Made by a program: the position numbers and the translations under genes
In this document: one piece after another, positions 1 to 5,251 of the stretch
How positions within the stretch are numbered: the stretch's first letter is position 1
How the letters are laid out: the number at the start of each line of letters is the position of its first letter
The notes under the pieces: model-generated
Database searches by the model: none
What the model saw: only the letters and a program-made list of their open reading frames with translations
Told to the model about the DNA's origin: nothing
Source: an uncultured Pseudomonadota bacterium
Lineage (GTDB): Bacteria > Bdellovibrionota_B > Oligoflexia > Oligoflexales > Bog-1112
DNA length: 5,291 nucleotides
Direction: 5' to 3'
Assembly: GCA_937896265.1 (NCBI GenBank)
Contig: CALBMD010000337.1
Coordinates: 1 to 5,291, forward strand

Positions 1-36
1 AAGACACTCTTTCCCTACACGACGCTCTTCCGATCT
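1..36 (+). other. Illumina TruSeq adapter contamination at the contig end
   Basis: Bases 4-36 match the 3' 33 bases of the Illumina TruSeq universal (P5 side) adapter, from ACACTCTTTCCC to GCTCTTCCGATCT, without a mismatch. The three bases before them do not match the adapter continuation and are probably also artefact. The adapter should have been trimmed, and genomic sequence starts at about base 37. The adapter stays open in the frame of the downstream truncated gene, so an untrimmed gene call would gain the false N-terminus HSFPTRRSSDL. Confidence 0.97.
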
Positions 37-37
37 A

Positions 38-346
38 CAAGGTGAAAAACCAGAATTTATCGATCACGGACAAGACCCATACTGGCACCCGCAGGACAAA
101 GAGCTTATCTATGCTGGAGCCCGTCTCATTGGCAAAAAAGTGTCTTCTTTCGATCTCAAGATCATGCAAAGAAATCACATAAAATCTTGGATTACAACCA
201 GCCAACTGACTTCAGAGCGTTGGCCAAATTTCTTGCCTAAAACCAAAGCTATTATCTATACAAAAGAAAACACAACAGATATCTATTATCAGGAGTTTCC
301 TCTTGTTAAGGTTGCCAAGAAGGATTTCTTGCCATCTCATCCTTAA
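38..346 (+). CDS. 3' fragment of an unrecognised protein gene (5' truncated at contig end)
   Basis: The reading frame is open from the adapter junction to a TAA at 344-346 and gives about 102 C-terminal residues, beginning QGEKPEF and ending KDFLPSHP. The frame has no stop before 344 and the start is missing, so this is the tail of a longer gene and not a small gene starting at the internal GTG at 140. The fragment is hydrophilic and mixed in charge, with several aromatic residues (DPYWHP, IKSWITT, IYYQEFP). It has no membrane segment, cysteine or motif that I recognise, so I assign no function. Its last 44 bases overlap the next gene in another frame, and that gene's ribosome binding site lies inside it. 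This suggests co-transcription and translational coupling. A frameshifted single gene is less likely because the downstream protein has its own ribosome binding site and signal peptide. Confidence 0.7.
   Translation, partial: QGEKPEFIDHGQDPYWHPQDKELIYAGARLIGKKVSSFDLKIMQRNHIKSWITTSQLTSERWPNFLPKTKAIIYTKENTTDIYYQEFPLVKVAKKDFLPSHP
291..295 (+). promoter_or_regulatory. Ribosome binding site that fixes a TTG start
   Basis: AGGAG lies seven bases before the TTG at 303. It supports that rare start codon over the in-frame TTG at 312. The signal peptide predicted from 303 agrees with this choice. Confidence 0.65.
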
Positions 347-1205
347 TCTTTGTGTCATTACCAACACTTCTCTAGCTAAAATTGAAGTCTCAGGAAATTT
401 CTTTACCCCTAGTTTTAATGAAATACTCACTATTGCAAATACCGCTAAAGATCCTCTGCAAGCACTCAATCAAGACCAGGGCAGTATTGTTGTAAGCCCG
501 CCGAAAGGCTCTTGTTTTGTAATTCGAAAAAAATTATCTAAAAAAGATTTCATGGCATGTAAAGAAGCAATCATGCCATTTTCCTATCATGACATCGATG
601 AATCAGGCAAACTCCACGCTGTCGTCTTTCAAGATCAAAGCGACCTAGGTACGTCAGTAAGCTGGCAAACACCTTATCGATTTGGCAAATATATTGACGT
701 CTTCAACGACAAGCAGGCTTTGCCTTTAGTTATTCGAAGCTGCCAGTATGAAATCGATCCCGTTCATGGACGTCAAGTAACTCTCACTTTAGCAGGCAAT
801 TTAACCTGGCGTATTCTTTTTCCGGCAATCGATAAGCTACAACCACAGCCTAGCCGCGAAAAGCCTAACCTTTATGTTCAGTATGGCATTCATGAAGGCG
901 GGTTTATCAAAGTAGAAACTGAGGCACAACGGATAGCTAGAGAGAAAGCCTCCACAGAAGAACAGACCGATATTCCCAACGAATCAAATCCTGATTTTAT
1001 AACATCTCCGTGGCAAATCTATCCTCGCGGCGCCTATCAAATGAGCAGCTCTAATTTTAAAAGCGATGATCCACCGCCTATAAAAGCAAGGTCAGTATGC
1101 CGCTATAACTACCCTCAAACAGAAAATCAAGATGCAGAGTTTGAGTGTCATAACACTCACCGCTACAAATGGGTCTACTTACACCTCACCTGCCTAAAAA
1201 AATAA
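303..1205 (+). CDS. Exported protein of unknown function with six cysteines in the mature part
   Basis: This encodes 300 residues from a TTG start chosen because AGGAG sits seven bases upstream. The N-terminus has a basic stretch (RLPRR, residues 3-7), a hydrophobic core (about 8-20) and a likely signal peptidase I site after Ala25 (S-L-A, then K). The protein should therefore enter the periplasm or outside via Sec. No lipobox is present. The mature part has cysteines at 71, 86, 147, 266, 282 and 297, enough for three disulfides, and the last three cluster at the C-terminus. Residues 205-230 are charged and look like a linker (EAQRIAREKASTEEQ). A proline-rich piece (DDPPPI, 255-260) precedes the terminal Cys region. 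I do not recognise the family. The gene overlaps the upstream fragment by 44 bases and precedes fliC by 133 bases. Proximity to flagellin is weak evidence for a motility role. Alternatives are a surface or outer-membrane-associated protein. Confidence 0.75.
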   Translation: MLRLPRRISCHLILNLCVITNTSLAKIEVSGNFFTPSFNEILTIANTAKDPLQALNQDQGSIVVSPPKGSCFVIRKKLSKKDFMACKEAIMPFSYHDIDESGKLHAVVFQDQSDLGTSVSWQTPYRFGKYIDVFNDKQALPLVIRSCQYEIDPVHGRQVTLTLAGNLTWRILFPAIDKLQPQPSREKPNLYVQYGIHEGGFIKVETEAQRIAREKASTEEQTDIPNESNPDFITSPWQIYPRGAYQMSSSNFKSDDPPPIKARSVCRYNYPQTENQDAEFECHNTHRYKWVYLHLTCLKK

Positions 1206-1246
1206 CACTAAAATTAGTATGTTACATAAAATCTAACCAGGAAAAT

Positions 1247-1273
1247 TAAACCTAACAAAAATTTCTCCGAGGA
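1247..1273 (+). promoter_or_regulatory. Candidate FliA (sigma-28) promoter for flagellin
   Basis: TAAACCTA (1247-1254) and TCCGAGGA (1266-1273) are separated by exactly 11 bases. The sigma-28 consensus is TAAAGTTT-N11-GCCGATAA, and each half matches five of eight positions, including the TAAA and CCGA cores. Transcription would start near 1280, leaving a leader of about 60 bases that contains the hairpin at 1305-1319. Flagellin genes are commonly FliA-dependent, but the match is partial. A better -35 (TAAAGTTA, 1282-1289) has no credible -10 at the right distance. Confidence 0.3.
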
Positions 1274-1304
1274 AACAAGAGTAAAGTTAAATCTAAAATC
1301 CCCA

Positions 1305-1332
1305 GCCACAGGACGTGGCAATAGGACAGGAG
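1305..1332 (+). promoter_or_regulatory. Leader hairpin with GGA loop plus SD: possible CsrA binding region
   Basis: GCCAC (1305-1309) pairs with GTGGC (1315-1319) around the loop AGGAC. The stretch ACAGGACGT resembles the CsrA/RsmA consensus (ACA(R)GGA(U)GU presented in a hairpin loop). Two more GGA motifs follow: one in TAGGA (1322-1326) and one in the Shine-Dalgarno AGGAG (1328-1332), six bases before the fliC ATG. A high-affinity loop site followed by a site over the SD is the layout by which CsrA represses hag (flagellin) translation in Bacillus subtilis. The sequence elements are seen directly. The regulatory role is inferred. The AGGAG itself is a confident ribosome binding site. Confidence 0.4.
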
Positions 1333-1338
1333 ACCAAA

Positions 1339-2256
1339 ATGGGTATTAGAATTAAAACGAACATTGCCTCTTTAAACGCACAACGAAGATTACAAAACAC
1401 TACCAATGATCTGCAGGCTTCCTACAACCGGCTCTCTTCAGGAGAGAGAATTAACAAGGCATCTGATGACGCAGCAGGACTTGCCGTCTCAGAAAACCTC
1501 CGCGCTGACATCCGTTCCTTAAAAATGTCGAAAAGAAACACCATGGATGGCATCTCTTTAGTGCAAACAGCTGAGGGCGGGCTGGAAGAAACTTCTAATA
1601 TGCTCATCCGTCTGCGTGAACTTGCTATTCAAGCGGCTTCAGATACCATTGGAGACAATGAACGAGAGTATCTTGATAAAGAGTTCTTGCAACTAAAAGA
1701 AGAGATCAATCGCATTGCTTCAACAACAGAGTTTAATGGCACAAGACTTTTGGTAGGTCGCACTCAAATGCCAGAAGATATGGATGCCAAGCCTAATAAT
1801 TTTCCTCTCGAGGTTCAAGTTGGCAAAGATTACTTCATTAATTCCGATGCGATAGATAACCCACATCCTATAAACATCATTAAAATTGACTTTGGCATGA
1901 TTAATAGTTTCACTGAAGGGGATGGTTCTCTTGAACTTGGAACATTTGAAGAAGGCGCCCGCGTCAATCGCAAAACGGATGCGCAACTATCTATTTCCAA
2001 AGTGGACAACGCCATTACTAGAGTAAATAGCCATCGCGCTTATTTAGGCTCCATTCAAAACAGGCTCAATTCGACAGCAGCCAACTTATCAAATCAAATC
2101 GAAAATCTCAGCGAATCAAGAAGCCGTATCCGCGACACAGATTTTGCTGAAGAAACAGCTTTAATGGCACAGAATTCTATTTTGCAACAAGCAGGCACAT
2201 CGGTTTTAGCAAATGCTAACGCTTTGCCACAGATTGCCTTATCGCTATTAAAGTAA
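1339..2256 (+). CDS. fliC: Flagellin, filament subunit
   Basis: This encodes the 305-residue protein that polymerises into the flagellar filament after export by the flagellar type III apparatus. The start is the ATG at 1339, with AGGAG six bases upstream, and not the in-frame GTG at 1315, because flagellins begin exactly at M-G-x-R-I. The N-terminal D0/D1 coiled coil spans about 1-140, with RINKASDDAAGLAVSENL at 37-54, the LRELAIQ segment at 92-98 and TEFNG at 130-134. The C-terminal D1/D0 is about 215-305, with SRIRDTDFAEETA (262-274) and QAGTSVLANANALPQIALSLLK at the end. The middle (about 141-214) is short, so there is no large D2/D3 surface domain. It contains PLEVQVG (156-162), usual in short flagellins of Bdellovibrio-like bacteria. 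The gene appears monocistronic and converges on ccmB, with 32 bases between the two stop codons. Confidence 0.96.
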   Translation: MGIRIKTNIASLNAQRRLQNTTNDLQASYNRLSSGERINKASDDAAGLAVSENLRADIRSLKMSKRNTMDGISLVQTAEGGLEETSNMLIRLRELAIQAASDTIGDNEREYLDKEFLQLKEEINRIASTTEFNGTRLLVGRTQMPEDMDAKPNNFPLEVQVGKDYFINSDAIDNPHPINIIKIDFGMINSFTEGDGSLELGTFEEGARVNRKTDAQLSISKVDNAITRVNSHRAYLGSIQNRLNSTAANLSNQIENLSESRSRIRDTDFAEETALMAQNSILQQAGTSVLANANALPQIALSLLK

Positions 2257-2288
2257 CAGCTAAGAGTGAAAAGAGCTGATAAAAACAA

Positions 2289-2969
2289 TTAGTCTTTAAG
2301 GAGTTCTTCAAAGAGTAGGGTACTTAAAGTAACATAAATGACATCAAAAGCTAAAAGCAGCAAAAGCCAATTTTTGGCATCAGCATTGGGTGAAAAAGCC
2401 GCTAAGCTTGATTGGGTACCGCAAAGAAGGACAGGGATAGTTAACGGAAAGTAAAGCAAAGGAAACAATAGATCGCGACCTTGACTCTTACGCAGTAAGA
2501 CACAAAGAAGGTTGCCAATGCAAGAAAGGCCAAAGACGCTGAGAAAAAGCCCTAATGCTAAAATAGGGGAACATATCGCCAGGGGCGATATCGCATAGCT
2601 AAGCAGTAAAAGAATGCTTGCGGGCAAAATCACTGCCAATGACAAAGCTATAGTGAGAAAAAGCTTTGTCAAAAACCAAACTATGGGGCTCAAAGTTGAG
2701 CAAACCATTTGGGAAAAAGCTTCGTCTCTTTCCTCTGGCGCGTGCATACGTACAAGCAAGCCTTGCAGGACAATGACACCAACTAAATAAAGTTGGTAAA
2801 TAAAAGCTCGTTCCTTTGCTGCTAAAGAAAGATCCTCACTAGCAAAGAAAAAGAGCAAAAACAAAATCATAGCTAAAAGCAACGGAGTAAGGGCTCGTTC
2901 TTTTTCGGCAAGCTCAAGACGAAAGCTATGTTTTAGGAGCCATAGCATTTGTTTTGCTTCTTTTTTCAA
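2289..2969 (-). CDS. ccmB: Haem exporter / cytochrome c maturation permease CcmB
   Basis: This is the inner-membrane subunit of the CcmAB ABC transporter of cytochrome c maturation system I. In well-studied members CcmAB works with CcmC/D to release holo-CcmE for haem delivery in the periplasm. The 226 residues (E. coli CcmB has 220) show about six hydrophobic segments, near 27-44, 55-73, 98-124, 129-158, 165-183 and 198-221. An early FRLEL (16-20) resembles the family N-terminus. The FPLTIPVLLCGT stretch (174-185) corresponds to the conserved CcmB PL(T)IPVLI region. The chosen start is the TTG at 2969, because AAGGAG lies nine bases upstream and the start overlaps the ccmA stop by four bases (TTGA). 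The ATG at 2948 would give 219 residues but has a poor ribosome binding site. This is the last gene of the run. No ccmC or ccmE is in the window. Confidence 0.88.
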   Translation of the reverse strand: MKKEAKQMLWLLKHSFRLELAEKERALTPLLLAMILFLLFFFASEDLSLAAKERAFIYQLYLVGVIVLQGLLVRMHAPEERDEAFSQMVCSTLSPIVWFLTKLFLTIALSLAVILPASILLLLSYAISPLAICSPILALGLFLSVFGLSCIGNLLCVLLRKSQGRDLLFPLLYFPLTIPVLLCGTQSSLAAFSPNADAKNWLLLLLAFDVIYVTLSTLLFEELLKD

Positions 2970-3556
2970 AAGAAAAGGCTCCTTGCGGCAAAAGCTTCAC
3001 TAAATTGCGCATCATGGCTTGCCATAATGCAAGATCCCCCGTTGTTAAGGTGCTCTGTGAGTGCCTTTTGAAAAAGCAACACGCCTTCTTGATCTAGACC
3101 TAAAAGCGGCTCGTCTAAAAGCCATAAAGGGGCGTCTGCTAAGATCGTTCTTACTAGCGCTAGACGGCGTTTCATACCCGTTGAAAAGGTAGCTACAGGA
3201 TATAAATGCAGCAAAGGATGAGCAAGACCCCATATCTTTAGCTTTTCTTTGATTTGTTCTTTAGAATGAGCCTGATCGAGCAAGGCCTGCCAAAAACTAA
3301 GATTGGCCATAGCACTTAGATTTAAATAGAGACCGTTTTTATCTGCCCCAAGATAGCTCAAACGGGCTTGGATCTCAATCTTGCCTTGCTGCACTTTTCT
3401 TAAACCCGCAAGCAAACAAAGCATGGTTGACTTACCGGTACCGTTGCCACCTTTTAAAATCAAAAGCTCGCCGGAAGCCACAGCAAAACTAACCCCTTGA
3501 AACAAAAGCTTAGCACCATAGGAGTAGCTTAGATCTGTTGCTGAGACCTGATTCAT
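2966..3556 (-). CDS. ccmA: Cytochrome c maturation ABC ATPase CcmA
   Basis: This is the cytoplasmic ATPase that powers CcmB in cytochrome c maturation. In 196 residues it carries Walker A GGNGTGKS (36-43, Lys42), the ABC signature as FSTGMKRR (124-131), Walker B LWLLDEP (144-150, Glu149), the D-loop GLD (153-155) and an H-loop histidine (His181 in ASHD). The signature reads STGMK where canonical transporters have SGGQ, a substitution I associate with CcmA-like ATPases. The length is short, as expected for CcmA, with no extra C-terminal domain. I chose the ATG at 3556, one base after the hydrolase TAA stop. A TTG at 3568 would add four residues and overlap that gene, but it lacks a ribosome binding site. 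The adjacent, overlapping CcmB-like permease makes CcmA much more likely than another small ABC ATPase. Confidence 0.9.
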   Translation of the reverse strand: MNQVSATDLSYSYGAKLLFQGVSFAVASGELLILKGGNGTGKSTMLCLLAGLRKVQQGKIEIQARLSYLGADKNGLYLNLSAMANLSFWQALLDQAHSKEQIKEKLKIWGLAHPLLHLYPVATFSTGMKRRLALVRTILADAPLWLLDEPLLGLDQEGVLLFQKALTEHLNNGGSCIMASHDAQFSEAFAARSLFF

Positions 3557-3557
3557 G

Positions 3558-4379
3558 TTAGAGCTCAAGATCGTGCAAAATAAAGGTAGCCTTAGCTGGC
3601 GTTTCCTTAGAAATATTCTTTATATCGCAAATACCTGTCCCAACAAGCAAAGAATCGATACCTGCTTGGTTAGCGCCTAAGATATCTGTATCTAGTTGAT
3701 CACCAATCATAAGAAAAGATTTATGGCCGATCTTATTTTTAGCAAAGTCAAAAATAGGCAGATAAGGTTTGCCAATACGAATAAACTTAGGAGCCTCATT
3801 TCGCAAGATAACAGCCAGTGCTGATTCAATAACTTGCGCAACTACCCCTGAGGTCACGCCAAAAGCAAACGGCTTTGCGGGATAGACAAGATCAGGGTTC
3901 GCTAGAATCAGCAGAGTTTCTAGGCCCTGGCGTCTTCTTGCTAATACAAGATTGATGACGTTATCTACTGCTGAGACAAAATCATAGCCGCTTTGATCAG
4001 TGATCACTACACCATCAGCCTCAGTTGCCATTGCACTAAGAGCAGTACAGCCTGCTTCTTCAATAAAAGCATAAGAAGAGCTAGGTCCTAAGACTAAAAA
4101 TTTCTTCTTTGCATGAGCCTTTAGCCAATGGCTTGTCACCATGCCGGATGAAATAATGCGCGATGGCGCGATTGCTAAACCTTTTTTCGCATAAGAAAAA
4201 GAAGCTTCTCCAACCTGCTTAGAAGAGCCATTGGTCAAGATGAAGTAATCTTTACCAATAGCCTCAAGATGTTGGAGAAAATTGCGGGCATGGGGAAGAC
4301 AGGAGCTGTCATCAACAAGCACGCCATAAGCATCAATGAGAAGCACCTCGTAGCGTTCAATAATCTTAGCTAGTGGCAT
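3558..4379 (-). CDS. HAD superfamily class IIA hydrolase (TIGR01459-like)
   Basis: This is a NagD-like HAD protein, probably a cytoplasmic phosphatase of unknown substrate. Counting 273 residues from the ATG at 4379, motif I is LLIDAYGVLVDD with nucleophile Asp16. Motif II is LTNGSS (48-53), motif III is Lys204 in RIGKP, and motif IV is GDQLDTD (226-232, Asp227 and Asp232). The large segment between motifs II and III is the class IIA (C2) cap. The usual second Asp of motif I (DxD) is Tyr18. A similar loss (for example DxWGV) is, from memory, characteristic of the TIGR01459 subgroup, so the general acid may differ or be absent. An in-frame TTG at 4400 would overlap the peroxiredoxin gene by eight bases, but neither candidate start has a clear ribosome binding site. 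Translation probably depends on coupling. The place in a peroxiredoxin-ccmAB run does not reveal the substrate. Confidence 0.85.
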   Translation of the reverse strand: MPLAKIIERYEVLLIDAYGVLVDDSSCLPHARNFLQHLEAIGKDYFILTNGSSKQVGEASFSYAKKGLAIAPSRIISSGMVTSHWLKAHAKKKFLVLGPSSSYAFIEEAGCTALSAMATEADGVVITDQSGYDFVSAVDNVINLVLARRRQGLETLLILANPDLVYPAKPFAFGVTSGVVAQVIESALAVILRNEAPKFIRIGKPYLPIFDFAKNKIGHKSFLMIGDQLDTDILGANQAGIDSLLVGTGICDIKNISKETPAKATFILHDLEL

Positions 4380-4392
4380 GCTCAAGGGTGTT

Positions 4393-4974
4393 TTATCCAA
4401 AATAAGTTTTTAGGCCAGCTCGTGACTCTTTCATCGATTTTTCGCCTTTTTTCCAGTTAGCAGGGCAAACTTCACCATGCTCTTCTGTAAACTGAAGGGC
4501 TTCTAACAATCGAAGGTATTCAGAAATATTACGGCCAAGAGGCAAATCGTTGACTGTTTGGTGACGAACAATACCTTGCTTATCGATAAGAAAACTGCCA
4601 CGTAACGCAATCCCTGCTTGCGGAATCAAGACATCATAGTCTTTAGCAATAGACTTAGTAATATCAGCGACGATAGGATACTTAACACCCTCAATGCCGC
4701 CCTCAGCTTTTTTTGTGTTCACATAAGCAAGATGGGTATGCTTTGAATCAACGGAGCAAGCAATCACTTCACAATTGAGACGGCGAAACTCTTCCAATTT
4801 CTCTTGAAAAGAGTGCAGCTCTGTTGGGCAAACAAAGGTGAAATCAAGTGGATAAAAGAAAAAAACAACATATTTGCCGCGAAAATCACTCAACTTAAAA
4901 TTAGACTTTAACTCGCCATTAACTACGGCGTCAGCGGTAAAATCTGGGGCTTCTTTGCCAACAAGAACTGCCAT
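4393..4974 (-). CDS. Typical 2-Cys peroxiredoxin (AhpC/TSA, Prx1-type)
   Basis: This cytoplasmic thiol peroxidase reduces hydrogen peroxide and organic peroxides and is usually recycled by thioredoxin or AhpF. The 193 residues match the family length. The peroxidatic Cys49 sits in PLDFTFVCPTE with Pro42 and Thr46 (PxxxTxxC). Arg125 in GIALRG completes the active site, and the resolving Cys170 sits in GEVCPANW. NDLPLGR and the C-terminal TYFG resemble Prx1-type enzymes more than E. coli AhpC. Both hyperoxidation-sensitivity signatures are partly present: a YF pair near the C-terminus (191-192) and GGIEG (92-96) where eukaryotic enzymes have GGLG. The ATG at 4974 has AAGGAG six bases upstream. 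It is the first gene of the minus-strand run, about 70 bases behind a sigma-70-like promoter. No ahpF is visible, so thioredoxin is the more likely reductant. Confidence 0.95.
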   Translation of the reverse strand: MAVLVGKEAPDFTADAVVNGELKSNFKLSDFRGKYVVFFFYPLDFTFVCPTELHSFQEKLEEFRRLNCEVIACSVDSKHTHLAYVNTKKAEGGIEGVKYPIVADITKSIAKDYDVLIPQAGIALRGSFLIDKQGIVRHQTVNDLPLGRNISEYLRLLEALQFTEEHGEVCPANWKKGEKSMKESRAGLKTYFG

Positions 4975-4980
4975 TTTATA

Positions 4981-4986
4981 CTCCTT
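4981..4986 (-). promoter_or_regulatory. Strong ribosome binding site of the peroxiredoxin gene
   Basis: AAGGAG on the minus strand lies six bases before the ATG at 4974. It is the best Shine-Dalgarno on the minus strand and fits a highly expressed first gene. Confidence 0.8.
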
Positions 4987-5050
4987 ACAAGATCAATATA
5001 GTTGATAGACCGGCCTCTTTAGCGACCAGAAGAAATCTGACAAATGAATT

Positions 5051-5079
5051 ATTGAAACACTGGGTTAGTGGAATGTCAA
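5051..5079 (-). promoter_or_regulatory. Candidate sigma-70 promoter of the peroxiredoxin-HAD-ccmAB run
   Basis: On the minus strand a perfect -35 box TTGACA (5074-5079) is followed after 17 bases by TTCAAT (5051-5056), which matches four of six positions of TATAAT. Transcription would begin near 5044 and give a leader of about 70 bases. The leader contains a small inverted repeat, ATCAA/TTGAT (4992-5006), next to the ribosome binding site. I see no recognisable OxyR or other peroxide-regulator site. Confidence 0.5.
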
Positions 5080-5099
5080 CCTTTCTTGCCCGCTTGCTC

Positions 5100-5149
5100 A
5101 GAGCTTTCATGTTTTAAAAATCTGTTGATTTTTAAAACATGAAAGCTCT
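5100..5149. repeat. Perfect palindrome, 23-bp arms and 4-base loop
   Basis: The left arm 5100-5122 and right arm 5127-5149 are exact reverse complements around TGTT. The outer seven pairs (AGAGCTT) have some G+C, and the rest is A+T-rich. Neither strand has a run of Ts after the stem, so it is not a standard intrinsic terminator. It lies 20 bases upstream of the candidate peroxiredoxin -35 box, outside any gene. Pairing stops abruptly at both ends, which argues against a simple foldback artefact. It could be the tip of a REP/MITE-like element, a terminator of unusual kind for a gene beyond the right edge, or a protein-binding site. Confidence 0.85.
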
Positions 5150-5199
5150 TGGGAACTAGGGGATGTCCCTAAATCTTCGCCATGTAATTGGGGTTCCCA
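5150..5199. repeat. Inverted TGGGAAC/GTTCCCA pair enclosing GGGA-TG-TCCC
   Basis: TGGGAAC (5150-5156) is the exact reverse complement of GTTCCCA (5193-5199). Between them GGGA (5160-5163) and TCCC (5166-5169) form a second inverted repeat around TG. The unit begins at the base after the 23-bp-arm palindrome, so the two probably form one composite element. Its GTTCCCA arm is also the first copy of the array that follows. The nested short inverted repeats recall REP-type elements mobilised by IS200-like (RAYT) transposases, but none is encoded here. Confidence 0.55.
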
Positions 5200-5251
5200 C
5201 ATCATAGCTTTCCCATTATAGCGTTCCCATCATTGCGTTCCCATTTTAATA
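5194..5251. repeat. Four degenerate tandem repeats, 14-16 bp, with TTCCCA core
   Basis: TTCCCA occurs at 5194, 5210, 5224 and 5238, with spacings of 16, 14 and 14 bases. The minus-strand consensus is about TGGGAACGCTATGA, with close copies TGGGAACGCAATGA and TGGGAACGCTATAA. The array follows the inverted unit that starts at 5150. The remaining bases to 5291 show only a CTAGCTAG palindrome near 5260. I see no convincing coding sequence in 4975-5291 on either strand. Confidence 0.65.

Noticed and set aside
140..346. A small 68-residue gene starting at GTG 140
   Set aside because: The same frame is open back to the adapter junction, so this is an internal GTG of a truncated longer gene.
212..469. 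Minus-strand 85-residue frame
   Set aside because: It lies antisense across the junction of two plus-strand genes and has no recognisable product.
1202..1223. Hairpin TAACACTA/TAG-TA-TGTTA after the exported-protein gene as a terminator
   Set aside because: The stem is A+T-rich with a two-base bulge and there is no T-tract after it.
1282..1308. TAAAGTTA at 1282 as the -35 of a sigma-28 promoter
   Set aside because: Eleven bases downstream lies CCCAGCCA, which matches only three of eight positions of the -10. Transcription would then start inside the leader hairpin.
1315..1338. GTG start at 1315 extending flagellin by eight residues
   Set aside because: Flagellins start at M-G-x-R-I, the ATG at 1339 has a good AGGAG, and 1315 lies in the hairpin stem with no ribosome binding site.
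1422..1607. Minus-strand open frames inside fliC (also 1720-1986, 1830-2015 and 2094-2288)
   Set aside because: They are antisense shadows of a strongly conserved coding sequence, without credible starts or recognisable products.
2257..2278. CAGCT/AGCTG hairpin between the convergent fliC and ccmB stops as a terminator
   Set aside because: The stem is only five pairs with a 12-base loop and is followed by As, not Ts, on the plus strand. On the minus strand the T-run precedes the stem.
4997..5002. TATATT-like minus-strand -10 box close to the peroxiredoxin ATG
   Set aside because: There is no -35 at a suitable distance and transcription would start at the ribosome binding site.
5194..5251. 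The tandem TTCCCA array as a CRISPR array
   Set aside because: Units are 14-16 bp with no unique spacers of 30 bp or more, and no cas gene is present.
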